In this document: positions 1-10,696 of the stretch, piece after piece
How the letters are laid out: each line of letters starts with the position of its first letter
How positions within the stretch are numbered: the stretch's first letter is position 1
From: Isochrysis galbana
Taxonomy: Eukaryota; Haptophyta; Isochrysidales; Isochrysidaceae
NCBI GenBank assembly: GCA_018136815.1
Contig: CM030941.1
Span: 1-64,000 of the forward strand
Direction of reading: 5' to 3'
Length of the DNA: 64,000 bases
The notes under the pieces: model-generated
What the model was told of the DNA's origin: nothing
The model's input: the letters and a program-made list of their open reading frames with translations, nothing else
Database searches by the model: none
Program-made: the position numbers and the translations under genes

Positions 1-151
1 TACGGATCTTGACGAACTAGCATGCATGCGAATGGTGCTTGGCTGGGTTTCAAAGGAGTCACGGCACCACGACAAAGTGCTGTGCTCGGGTGTATGGAGG
101 ATGGGAGGATGGAGGAAGGCGCGCTTGTAGAGTGAGAGTGATGTATGTGGG

Positions 152-305
152 GTGATTGGTGATGGAACGCCTTTCCATACGTGGGTGATGAACGTTTTTC
201 CGTATGCGTATGTGGTGTGATGGTGATTGAACGCTTTTCCGTGGGTGATGAACGCTTTTCCATATGTGGTATGTGGGGGTTGATGGTGATCGAACGCTTC
301 TCGCC
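152..305. repeat. Short degenerate tandem repeat (minisatellite)
   Basis: The block holds about five imperfect copies of a unit built on GTGATGAACGCTTTTCC, separated by GT-rich spacers with ATACGT/ATATGT. It lies just left of element A. Copies differ by a few bases and spacing is irregular. No protein is convincing here. The first 150 bases of the window show nothing I can name. Confidence 0.6.
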
Positions 306-332
306 TGGCAACGTCCAACTCGTCACGCTTCA

Positions 333-355
333 CGCTTCAAATACAGCCAATACAT
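333..355 (+). repeat. Left half of repeat T, split by element A
   Basis: The sequence CAAATACAGCCAATACAT ends at 355. Its continuation (TACATATATATTGGGCC, then a stretch ending CCATCTAGG) starts at 12011, on the far side of element A. An uninterrupted relative lies at 43891-43966. TACAT at 351-355 and 12011-12015 is the probable 5-bp target duplication. Confidence 0.6.
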
Positions 356-1668
356 TCATCCTAGATGATGCGATTTCCAGGCTCTTGTTTCCAGGTCCTT
401 CGCCGTGCGGCCACACGGTGAAGCTCAGGTACATCTAGGTTGGTAGGGTTCGTCCCTAGCGATCTAGAATTCGAGTTCTCGTTTCGTTCCTTCTAGCCTG
501 TTTGTCAGGTCTAGATTCCAGGTTTCCTCCTTTCGGGTAATCTTGACCCAAAGGAGCCAGGTCGCCTGTCACTCGCTGCGCGCTTGTCTCAGGCTCTCAG
601 GTTACCTTGTGAAGGCTTGTTTAGCTTCTTGCAAGGCTTGTTGTTTCTTGTTGGGGTTCCGGTTCTTTCTTGGGACTTGCTAACTTTCGTTGTCGTCCAG
701 GCCTGTTCGTCGTAGGTTTTGTTAGCCTGGTTAGGGTTTCGTTGTCTTCCAGCGTTTGGCGTTCGTCTTGGCGTTCGGAAATTTCCTCTCACATTCCCTA
801 GGTCCGCTACCCTTGGCTTGTAGGTCCTTGCTTCTTTCTTCTCGGTCAAGGTTTTGGCGAGCGAGTCGGTTGCTCTAGCCGCTCGAGATTTGAGGTTTAA
901 TTTGCCATCTCCCCTTGGAGATCGGTGTAGGTTCGCTTCCTAGGTGAGGGAATCTTTCCCCTTGATGCAAGCTACATGCAAGCCTTGGCCCCTTTGGTGT
1001 TTTCTTCCCCTTGGTTGCTACTCAGGTTGTTCGTTAGAAGCGTCTAGAAGGTTCACGCTCAACGGCAAGATTTCCTCTGTCGTGAAGATATCTCGTTGCG
1101 ATCTGTATCCAAAGTGATCGCCGTGGTCGCGCGACATGACGCTCCCCTTCGGACTCTCCGCTACGTGGGAAGTTACAACGGAGACACGCTCCGGCCGTCG
1201 CTGCGGAGTCTCTCTCTCTCTCGCTCTCTCTCTCCGTCTCTCGCGACGTGTTTGAGTTATCGGTGATTTGGGGTCGCGGTTGCTTGATAATTTGCTTGGT
1301 TTGGGTGAATGATTCCGGTGTGTTCGTGAGTCGGTGTATCCTGTTGTTCTCAGGCTCTTTGTCCGTCGTTGTTCGCTGCGTCGCTGCACTCAAGCAGCCT
1401 AGGCTCCCTCCCTGAGGGAAGAGTTCTTTGTAGGTCTAACAATCTCTTAAAACCCAACACACTAGGGCCGCTAGGAGCGCCTCGCCGCCCCACAGTCCTT
1501 CGTTCGCCGTTCGTTCCCTGTCCATACACCCGAATGGGGTTGCCCGACCCAGTCCAGAATTTCATTCACCCGACTCCCGGTGGGGAGGAGGGGCAAAGCG
1601 CCGCGCTAGCCGCCGGTGCCGCTCGCGACGGAGTGGCTCAGAGCCCTCCGGTAGCGCTCGACTCGACA
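353..1668 (+). repeat. 5' LTR of element A
   Basis: It matches 10702-12010 end to end, ending ...CTCGACTCGACA. Differences between the two LTRs are mostly single-base indels in short homopolymers (for example GGG versus GG). It carries a CT microsatellite near 1209-1245, as the B-family LTRs do near 14931-14952. Its last 135 bases (1534-1668) encode the start of Gag. No TGG-type tRNA primer-binding site follows the end; the next bases are AGCACGAAATCTAAGC. Confidence 0.9.
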
Positions 1669-2676
1669 AGCACGAAATCTAAGCTCGCGTCCTCGGCCGC
1701 AGAGGAGGAACCTCTCAGGGAACCTTCTCTGCCCGCTGCAGCTTCTGTTCCCGTTGGATGTCCGAGTGATCCCACGGCCTCTGAGGCTGCACCAGTGGCA
1801 CCCATCACTCCGGCTGCTATCTCCACGACTGGCTCCGATCAGCTCGTGGCGGATGGCGAGTCTTGGTCCGCTGCCCTCGGCACCCACCGGGTGCACTCAC
1901 AGCGGGCCATGGTGGAGCATGACCCTCTCCCGCATGAAGCCAACTTCAGCGTCGCTGAGTTGGCCCATGAGGTGGAGGAGGGTCCCCTCCCTCTGATTCA
2001 ATTTGACCCGCCTCCTCACCTTCGAGATGATGAGTCTGAGGTGGGTGAAGCTGAGGTGATCAGCTTCCGAAGCCCCGCCTACCGGGACTATGCCCCGCCG
2101 TCATCAAAAGGGGTCCTTGATCAAGAGATCACCCCGATCGAGACGGCCGCGGCGCGTCAGGATGCGGAAATGGCAAGGCTTCAGGCGGAGACCAACACCC
2201 TAAAAGGGGCTGTGGAGCGCCTACACTCATCCCTTGCCGCGGCAGAGGCGAGGGAGGGCCAAGGGCTACCGCCCGATTTGGGCGTATCCCGGTGGACGCC
2301 CGAGCTTTGGAATCGGGCCCGAGCCCGCTTCTGGGCCGTAGCAGGCTATGCCAAGCACCCAAGGGTCTCGGCGGCGCTAGCAAAGTGCCGACCGGCCGAT
2401 AATTCAATGGAAACTCCACGAACGGACGATATCAATAGGGGAATCACCGAATGGACGAACGAAAACGGCTGTGCCTTCTGCGCTTTCCGACCTCAAGCTC
2501 CTCCTGGCACTCCATCCAGCGAAGCCTGGAAATATGGCACGGGAGACGGTGCTCACAACCCCGTCATCTGTCAGCCATATATCCGCTTTCTGTGTGAGGC
2601 TGGCTGCGGAGAGTGCGGATCGGACGAGCACATTCATAAGCTTCTTCGCTCGATGGTCCGGGTTAAGCCTCAGTAG
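1534..2676 (+). CDS. gag: Gag of element A, lacking the capsid region
   Basis: The reading frame gives 380 aa from ATG 1534 to TAG 2676. I chose this ATG because the same Met-Gly/Glu-x-Pro start with a HPTPG motif recurs in an independent relic at 29030. The first 45 codons lie inside the LTR. Residues 1-230 are Ser/Ala/Pro/Glu-rich and disordered. About 235-265 is a short coiled coil (MARLQAETNTLKGAVERLHS). The C-terminal third holds the RARARFW motif and a Cys/His module: CAFC, GAHNPVIC, then LCEAGCGECG and a late His. Compared with element B, about 480 residues of capsid-like helical sequence are absent between the coiled coil and RARARFW. Gag normally forms the particle shell, so this protein probably cannot assemble alone. 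It could work only with Gag supplied by another element. The TAG is followed in frame by open sequence, which suggests readthrough. Confidence 0.8.
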   Translation: MGLPDPVQNFIHPTPGGEEGQSAALAAGAARDGVAQSPPVALDSTSTKSKLASSAAEEEPLREPSLPAAASVPVGCPSDPTASEAAPVAPITPAAISTTGSDQLVADGESWSAALGTHRVHSQRAMVEHDPLPHEANFSVAELAHEVEEGPLPLIQFDPPPHLRDDESEVGEAEVISFRSPAYRDYAPPSSKGVLDQEITPIETAAARQDAEMARLQAETNTLKGAVERLHSSLAAAEAREGQGLPPDLGVSRWTPELWNRARARFWAVAGYAKHPRVSAALAKCRPADNSMETPRTDDINRGITEWTNENGCAFCAFRPQAPPGTPSSEAWKYGTGDGAHNPVICQPYIRFLCEAGCGECGSDEHIHKLLRSMVRVKPQ

Positions 2677-2746
2677 GGGTCCGGCGGGGTCCCCGTCCTT
2701 CAAACCCTGGCGGAGAACATCGCGGGCGGTGGGCCTGAACGCCACC
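2674..2746 (+). promoter_or_regulatory. Candidate stop-codon readthrough signal, element A
   Basis: CAG-TAG-GGG ends Gag. It is followed by a GC-rich stretch that can pair (GGGG at 2677-2681 with CCCC near 2692). At 2729-2746, starting 53 nt after the TAG, lies GTGGGCCTGAACGCCACC. The same 18 bases occur at exactly the same distance after the TAG of element B (35240-35257), while the surrounding bases differ. GTGG/CCAC can form a stem with loop GCCTGAACG. Function is inferred. Confidence 0.5.
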
Positions 2747-5700
2747 ACCACCATCCCGATCCGATCCCTACGCCGCTTGGGGAGAAGAGCTGTCGACGCG
2801 GCGATTCTCCCCTGTCTCTAGCTCTATTCAGTCCTCGACGGTGGGAGCCGCCTCGCCGGCTGAAGCCCCCGCCGAACGGCTATCTCGGAAGCCGGAGTCG
2901 ACACTTGACCCGGGCTCCTGGAAACAGGTTTGCCCCGGAGATAGTCGCGACCCGACTCTCCGAAATTCGTGTACGTCTACAAGTTCTTCTATTACTCCGC
3001 ACGCTATTAGGATGTTAGGGGCCGATTCTCGCTCGCTGCCCCTCTTGGAATCTATTTCTACGGATACTATGCTGTCTTCGGTTTCTTCTAATTCTCCTAG
3101 GTCTTTCGACGCATCTTCATCCCTGGATTCATCCCCCGACGGCCCTGCCCAAGGCGGTGGGCTAGGTGGATCCGACGCGTCTTCGGTCTCTTCGTTTCGT
3201 AAACAGTCAGTTGTAAAGCCCTCGAGGGCTGTCGACTCGGTATCATCTTCTGCTCTAGGTTCTATGGATAGGTCCGACGTGGCCGCTGCCGCGTCCGAAA
3301 ACGTTGTTGCTGCTTTACCTGTTTCTGCTCTTTCCCGGCGGGACCCCACTGGAGACCTCTCTCCCAAGGGCCATAGCCGGAGCCGCTCTGCGGACGAATT
3401 GTCGTTGTCTACCGTAGGTTCTCGTGCAGTGGAGGCGGAGACTTGTGCCTCCTCCTCACCTCTCTCCCCGGTTCGTTATATTTCTCCGTCATCGTGTTCA
3501 TTCTCTCGTCTCGAAGTTGCACCTGTTCTCGTTTCTGACCTGGTTCCCGACCCGGAAGGGTCGGCTTCCGGAGTCAATGAAGATGAAGGTTCCAAGGGAG
3601 CTGCGGCTTTCCGCGCTCACGCCGTGGCCACCCCAGACTCGGGAGACGCAGGGGCCGTCGATTACGATCTCTCGTCGCGCCCCACACGGACGCCGGCGTC
3701 TCCTCTTTCTCTCGGCTCTCCGGAGGATCCCTGTTCCAGGGATCGCCCGCCGGAGCCAACCCCCTTCAGGTCTAGCCCACCGAAACTTCAGGGCGACGAC
3801 CCCCTCCCCCTGAATTCTACTGCCGAGGCCATCCACCGGATCGCCGTGGTTGGTTGTTCCTCGGCCGCCAAGTCTACTGAAGCTGCCCGCGCCCCTACGC
3901 GCGAGCTCCAAATGTTAGCCGCCTCCCGTGCCCGGGCTAGCGGTTCCTCCGTCATCTTGCCCCGCCATCTCGCCGAAGCTGCTCTAGCCTTGCGGCGGCC
4001 GCACGCGAGCACTCATTCATCACCCTCTGCCGTACTGCCGACGCATTTTGACGAGCTTTGCGCTGAGTTAGCGGCGATCCACGACGCCGTGACGTTCGAC
4101 GCGGCCGAGGGGATTCCTCCACCCCGCGTTCTAGTCGTCGGTGAAGCTAGCGGGGTCGTGTCTTCGATGTTCCTACTCGCCGGAGCGCACGTCGCGACGT
4201 GCGATCTACGACCGTCGGAGATCGACTACATTCCCCACTTCTGCGGAGATGCTCTTCACATTCAAAACCTCGGTTGGGACCTCGTGGTCGCGCATCCGCC
4301 GTGCACGTATTTGTCGGCGGTGAGTTGCCAGTGGCTCGATCGGGAGCCGGGACGACGCCAGGCTCTCGAATCCGCCGCTAGAGTCTTCCTCGCCATGGCA
4401 AGCGCCAACGCGCCTTTCGTTGCCGTCGAAAATCCTCGAATGCACGCGGAAGCCTCCGCCTTAGTCGGGGGGTTGCGACCGCGGCAGTTTGTGCAGCCGT
4501 GGCAGCACGGCACGGGCCATCAAAAAGCAACTGGCCTGTACCTGACGGCTTCACTCCCGCCCCTGCAGCCTTCGAAGATTGTCGAGGGACGTCTATCCGC
4601 GATGGCGGATCTATCGCCGTCGCCCCACCGTGGCGCCCTTCGCAGCCGCACCTATGTGGGCATTGCCGGTGCAATGGCGGCCCAGTGGATGCCGGTCTTG
4701 CGCCGTTATGCGCGCGAAGCCAAGGCGTCGCGTTCGCTCGACTTCACGGTGGACTGGGCAATTTCCCAAGCCGCTGCCAGCTTGAGAGAACGCCCTTCGC
4801 TTTGCTCGACCGGCTTCGAACTGGCTGAGCCGAGGACGGCTCTGGCTCGCTTCATGGAGGGGGGAGGCGAGGCAGCTTCTAGCTCTCACCTCACGCCTCC
4901 CAGCGGTACGCTAGTGTCCGATTCGGTAGTCGTGATCTCAGACGCGGGCCCCGTTGCCGATGCGTCTCGCCTGCTCCATCGGAAGGACTCGGAAACCAAC
5001 GCATCGCAAGACGGGACCGTGGCGGAAGTGGACTGCTTCACGCCGTGGGAGTGGCCCATAAGGGACCGCTCTACAACGCCAGGCCCTCCAAACACGGTGA
5101 AGAAGCGCCGCAGCAAGTGGCAGGTCTTCGATCGTGATGTAATTTCGGGGGTCCATCGGTGGCAGGATGTCACGCCTTCCATCGCCCAAGAAATCGCTGA
5201 GCAAGCGGCAGCTGCGGAGCCGTCGGAACCTTCCATCTTGTCTCGACTGGGCTCCCAAGGCATCAATGCACTATCTCCGAGCGCCTCCTTCACGGCTGGC
5301 GACGAGGGAGTGGCCGAACTGACCAATTCGTTCGTAGCCGAAAGGCCACTCGAAACCTGGGATGTCGGGCCCGACTCGGGAGAAGATGACACGCCCGAGA
5401 TGCCAGAACACCGGAGCATGCAGACCCTCGAGACCAAGCCCTCCGACGCCGCCGAAGGAGAGGGTACTCCACGGGCACTGTGTTGCGATGGGGCTGCCGC
5501 TAGGGGTCTCAGTGCGGCTGGTTTTTCCGAGTTGTCGAAGCTTCCGAAGACAGACTTGCAGAAGTCCCTGGAGAAGGAATGGTCACGCCAAATGGATCAA
5601 CCTCGGCATCCGACGGACCGTCGAGGGCTAGGCTATGATGGCGTGCCTAACCCCTCTAGTTCGGCAAAGGCATCCCCATACTCTTCAATACCATTCGTGC

Positions 5701-8700
5701 CGCAGACGGTAGCCGCCGCTATCGAGCGAGTGCCCCACGTCGATGAATCTTCTCCGTCCAGGCCAGCCTCCAATCCAACCACCCCGTCACCCGGAGCCGG
5801 AACCTCGCTTCCAGTAGAATCTATCGCGGACACGCCGCCGCCGCTCTACCCTCGTCACTGCCTCTATGTCCGCGATCTCGTGGTCTGCCGTGCCGATGGC
5901 GACCGCGCAGCTCAAGGGTTCGTTCTCCCGGACGTTGCTCTCACGGTGAACAGCACCCTGGCTGACACTGGAGCGGGCCCGTCAGTAATCACCACTGCTC
6001 TTCTCGATCGACTACCTGAAGACGCTTGCGTCGAACGCGTATCGGACGCTACCGTCCCCAACCTACATGGGCCGGACGGCCTTCCTCTCATCACTAGGGC
6101 CGGGCTAGCCTCGTCTTCTCCTTGTCCGGTCGCCTCTTCCGTCATTCGTTCGCGGTCATCGAAGGGAACCCGATGCTTCTGCTCGGGAACGATTTTTTGG
6201 CCGCTCACTCCGCTACCATTTCTCTCGACGCCGCGAGCTCAGAGGGAAGCCTCCGCCTCCGTCCGGCCTCTGGCGATGCAGAAGACTCTTCAAGAGTCCT
6301 TTCCGAATGCGTAGTCAGAGTTTCCACGGCGCCGCCCCCAGTCGCGGACTCCGGCTTCGTCGGAGCTATCTCGATGTCACCCGGTCAGCCGCTGACTGTC
6401 GACTTTCTGGAGAGGTCGACGGCAACACGAGAGATCCCGGCCGGATCGGTGGGTGAGGCTGCTGCTGATGCTAGGCAGCCACTCTATACACCTCTCTTTG
6501 AGTCTGCCGACGAGTTTGCGGCCAAAGCTCCGGCGTCTACCTCGTCCGAATATCTTCTCTACACGGAGCAAGCGGTGACGATTCCTGCCTTCCACCGCGC
6601 AACCATCTGGGTTAGGGTTCCGCTAGCTCTCCGAGATCATTCGGACTGCGCGATGCTGGTCGACCGCCTACCAAACCGCGAGGCTCTCGATTCGTCCCCT
6701 CTCGTAATGCCCACGGTGGTCACGCCCACGGACGATCATCGCATCGCGGTGACGATCGTCCACACCGGGGTCAATGCGCTGACCCTGCCGTCTCTGCATC
6801 CGATAGCTTCGCTCCAGGTGCGTTTCAAGTTGCACCGGGGCTGGACTCCGACTGGAAGCGAGGGGATGGTGACCCTGTCACCGCGCTGAGCGAGGAGCAA
6901 CGAGCTCTACTCGACTCAGCCACCATCGATCCGGACCGGCTTCTTTCCGACGATCAACGAGAAGAAGTACGCCAACTCTTGGCCCGGCGCATCAAAGCTT
7001 TCGCGTTGCACCCGGGGGCTCCAAACCATACGCACGTTCTCGAGTGGAGTTGCCACTCAACCCCGGCGCTGTTCCTCACCGGCATGCTCCGTCTAGAGTG
7101 GGCCGCGCAGGCGAGCTCATCATAGAAGAGGAGGTAGCCAAGATGGAAGCCGCCGGCATTATTCGCAAGTCAAATTCGGCTTGGGCTTCCCGAGTAGTCC
7201 TGGTCAGCAAGAAAGATGGCTCCGTTCGATTCTGCGTGGACTACCGCGACACGAACGCCAAGCTACGCGTCGAGGATAGCCCTCTACCCCTCATTGTAGA
7301 GGCTATTGATAGGCTAGCGTCCGGCCAAGGGCCGCTCAGTTCTCTCTTTTATGTACTCTCGATTTAGCCTCTGGTTTTTGGGGCATCCCGATCAAAGAAT
7401 CGCACAAACATATCACCGCTTTCACTACCCACCGCGGCAAATACGAGTTCAACTTTCTACCGTTCGGCATCCAATCAGGTCCCTCCTACATGTGCCGCTT
7501 GATGGACATCGTTCTCGGTGCGCTAGCGTGGGAGATCTGCATGCCTTACCTCGATGATGTGGGCATCTGGTCAACGGGCGTGGGTCCTTCCGAAGAGGCC
7601 AGGCACAGGCTTCGTTCGAGCAAATGCTTCACCGGCTAGACCTAGTTCTCGAGCGGCTAGAGTGGGCCGGCCTGACCTGCAAGATGTCCAAGTGTGTCTT
7701 CTTTGCCACCTCTACGGAGTACCTCGGTCACGTTGTCTCGAGGGAAGGTCTCAAGATGGACCCGAAGAAGGTCGCAGCTGTCGCCGTTATCGACCCGTCA
7801 TCCATCAACTCCTTGGAAGCGGTTCGATCTTTCCTCGGCCTTTGCTCCTACTACCGTCGATTCATTCGCCAATTCGCCGCTAAGGCTGCTCCTCTCACTG
7901 CTCTCACGCGGAAGGGCTGCGACGTGGCAAAGGAGTCCCAGTCCGAGGAGTGTCGCCGAGCTATCCAAGAGCTCAAGACAGCGATCACTTCGGAGCCCGT
8001 CTTGACTCCACCCAGGGATGATCGGCCCTTCATCGTCAAGACCGATGGGGCTAGCAAGTTGGGCATCGCCGGCATCCTCTCGCAGCTAGGAGACGATAAC
8101 CGTGAACGAGTCGTTGGGTACTACGCTCGCAGTCTCACCTCGGCCGAACGCCATTGGACGGTGACCGAGATTGAACTCTTGGCCGCCCTGGAATCAATCC
8201 GAAATTGGCGACCCTACCTTTGGGGGCGTCGGTTCAAGTTAGTCGTTGACCACTCTGCGCTGCGATGGCTGCATACCATGAAGGATCAAGTAGCCGGTGG
8301 GCCAGCCTCTCGGCTGACTCGGTGGGCTCTCAAGTTGGCTGAGTACCGGTTCGATGTCGAACATAAACCAGGAGCTGTTCATCAGGATGCTGACGGCTGT
8401 CCCGGCTAGCATCCCTGGAGCCGGAACACGAAGATGAACCACTCGCCGGCCCAGCGCCGCTAGCGGTACGTGAGCCTAGCTCAGAGTCTCTAGCCGAGCA
8501 TGAACGGTCTCATCCGGTGGCTGCCATCACGCGCTCCGTAGCTACGGCGCGAGGGCTTCAAGCTTTGGATCGATCTCGTCGTCGAGCCTCCGATTCCGGG
8601 CCCGCCATCCAGTCCAGTTATTTGGCTCCGGGTACGCCGACTTCCGAAGAGATGAGAGCGGCCCTGGCGGAAGATCCGTTCGTAGAGCCACTCCTAGGCT

Positions 8701-10319
8701 CAGAAGAGACGGCCAACCACGAGCCATCAGGCCAAGGGTCGCCTCCGCCGGCCGCCGCCTCAGGCCCCATTGCCGAAGATGATTCGTGTTCCAGTTCTGT
8801 CGCTCCCGTTCCCGCTCAGCCATCCAAGATGTTTCGCCGTTTCGTCGTTCACGATGGGCTCGTCTACTATCGCACCGTTCCTGACTCCACCGACCCGGAC
8901 TCGCTAGTGCTCTATGTTCCGCCCTCCTTGCGGTCTCGCTACCTTTTCGCCTACCACGATCGCTCCGGTCACCTCGGAGTTTCTCGTATGTCTGGTCTTC
9001 TTCGTACTCGGGTATACTGGCCTGGCATGTCTTCCGACGTTGCGTCCTACGTCCGAGAATGCCACGAGTGCACCCTCGCCAAGCCGCTACCTAGGGCTCT
9101 AGCGTCGCCCTCCGGTCTCTCTGTGGGTACCTACCCCTTTGATGTGGTCTACTGCGACGTGCTCTCGCTGGCTCCCACTCACAACTTCGTGCCTGGAGTC
9201 TCGGGTTACGACAAGCTGGTCGTCTTCATCGACTCGCTCACTCGATGGATTGAGGCTGAGCCGTCGAATGGGGATCCCTCGTCGGAGATGGCCTTGGACA
9301 TGTTCATCCGCTTGATTGTGACGCGTTATGGAGTCCCTAGGCAGCTTCGAACCGACGCCGGTTCGAATCTATGTTCGGTTCTTGTTTCGCGTATTCTGGA
9401 GCTCACCGGGACTGATTTGTCGAGTACAGAGCCGTACCGACATGAAGGTGTAGGCTTCGTCGAACGCGCTCAGCAAACGCTCATCCGTTTGATGCGCGCC
9501 TCGAACGAGGGTGGCAGCCATTGGGTCGACCATTTGCCGTTCCTACTCCTCTCGTTGAGGGCTTCTTCCGGTCGTGTTACCTCCCGGTCTCCAGCGTCTT
9601 TGATCTTTGGGCGTGAGCTGCGTCTGCCCGCTCAACTCTCTGATCCGAAGTCTGTTTCGCCAACTGCTCTCGAGGCGGCGTCCGCCGACGTTCGCTCGTA
9701 CGCATCCAGGCTCAATGCGAGCCTCCGCCTCTCTTGGTCCAGCGCTCTCGAGGCTACCCTAGCCGCTCAGGCTGAGTCGGTCCGTGACGCTACGATCAAG
9801 TCTCAAAGACCAGCTCGTTTCGAACCTGGGGATCGCGTCTGCATGCGATTACCAGGCCATGCCAACAAGTTGCAATTCATCTACTCGGGTCCCTACCGCG
9901 TCGTAGAGGCTCTGTCCGACACTAGGTACCGACTCCGTGATCTGGAGAACCGGTTAGTCAAGGAGGAGGTGCATATCTCGAACCTCCGGCCGTATCATAC
10001 TTTCGTTGATGAAGAGCCGCTGGCTGACGACGAGTACATCGTTGAGAAGTTGCTCGATCGTCGTAGCCATGGCGATTCTATCGAGTACCTCGTGAAGTGG
10101 CGTGGCTATTCTATTCGAGGAGCCACCTGGGAGCCTCGTTCCGAGTTGCTCCGTCGTTGTTCTGATTTGCTTGATGATTATGATCGCTCCGTCGAAGAGA
10201 CTTGTCCAGAAGATGTTGAGTCCCCGGAAGCAACTTCTTCGTCGGCCAGGAATACTCCTCTTCCTCTCGTTCTCGATGCGCCGTCTTCGCGCACTCGATC
10301 CAGGCTCCATTCTCGTTGA
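2677..10319 (+). pseudogene. pol: Pol of element A (MTase-like, protease, RT, RNase H, integrase, chromodomain), frameshifted
   Basis: Domains run in order: Ser/Pro linker (to about 4100); methyltransferase-like domain (about 4120-4705, HPPCTY with Cys codon 4302-4304); linker with HPRHPTDRRGLGY (about 5600); retropepsin with DTGA at 5963 and LLLGNDF near 6176; an IP-rich domain (6580-6840); RT (about 7030-7750, YLDD near 7548-7560); RNase H (8030-8410); integrase HHCC finger (8960-9075) and DDE core (9145-9480); and chromodomain (10030-10170, VKWRGYSIRGATWEPR). Frame changes occur between 2840 and 3018, near 6110, between 6889 and 7044, near 7345, near 7560-7640 and near 8395. Each looks like a one- or two-base indel, since the next frame continues the same domain. 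The integrase-chromodomain part (8517-10319) is one intact 600-codon frame. No single Pol can be made from this copy as read. Confidence 0.88.
4120..4705 (+). other. Methyltransferase-like domain in element A Pol
   Basis: This is a Rossmann-type domain of about 195 residues in an intact frame. Motifs in order: VLVVGEASGVVSSMF (SAM-binding region), CDLRPSE, WDLVVAHPPCTYLS, FVAVENPRMH, FVQPWQHGTGHQKAT, and RSRTYVGIAGAMAAQW near the end. This order fits stand-alone phage and prophage proteins annotated as DNA cytosine methyltransferases. The Pro-Pro-Cys and Glu-Asn-Pro triplets correspond to motif IV (PC) and motif VI (EN) of C5-cytosine enzymes. Family similarity is recognised from memory; activity is inferred. 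The stretch at 4460-4475 also carries a copy of the polypurine-tract sequence. Confidence 0.82.
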
Positions 10320-10683
10320 TCCCATGTCTTGGGTAAGGGACCCGTCCCTCTAGGCTAGCCCCACGCCTCGGCTAGGGCTCCGAGTTCAAGAGCGAATCAT
10401 GGAGGTGATGAACGCGTGCTGCCTGCGCTCTACACCCGGCGCAACACCCGAGCAAAGCTCCTGTAAAAGGGAGAAGTGGGTGGGGCAGTGCGTACGAAAG
10501 AGGCCGCCGCGCTAAGCCGCCGATTTCGTGCTCGCTTTGGATCCAAAGGGTGTTCTTGTCTCCACGTTTCGCTCGCTATGTTCCGTTGCTTCTTGTTCCG
10601 ATTCTGACCTCTGGTCAGCTCAGGTTCCAGTTTCCAGGTCTCTGTTTCCAGGTTCACCGCTCGACATCGGGAGACGTCTCGAT

Positions 10684-10696
10684 CTTAGTCGGGGGG
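10684..10696 (+). promoter_or_regulatory. 3' polypurine-type tract of element A
   Basis: CTTAGTCGGGGGG lies immediately before the TGT that opens the 3' LTR. This is the normal place for the plus-strand primer of an LTR element. The same core sits before the LTR starts of element C (14123-14135) and, with one G fewer, B1 (27107-27119). The sequence is not all purine, so the G6 run is probably the working part. The stretch from the Pol stop (10319) to here is otherwise non-coding 3' sequence. Confidence 0.75.

Noticed and set aside
1369-1533. Upstream extension of the A Gag frame from a TTG codon
   Set aside because: It lies deep in the LTR, has no ATG, and the conserved start (Met followed by HPTPG) is at 1534; the extension is chance opening.
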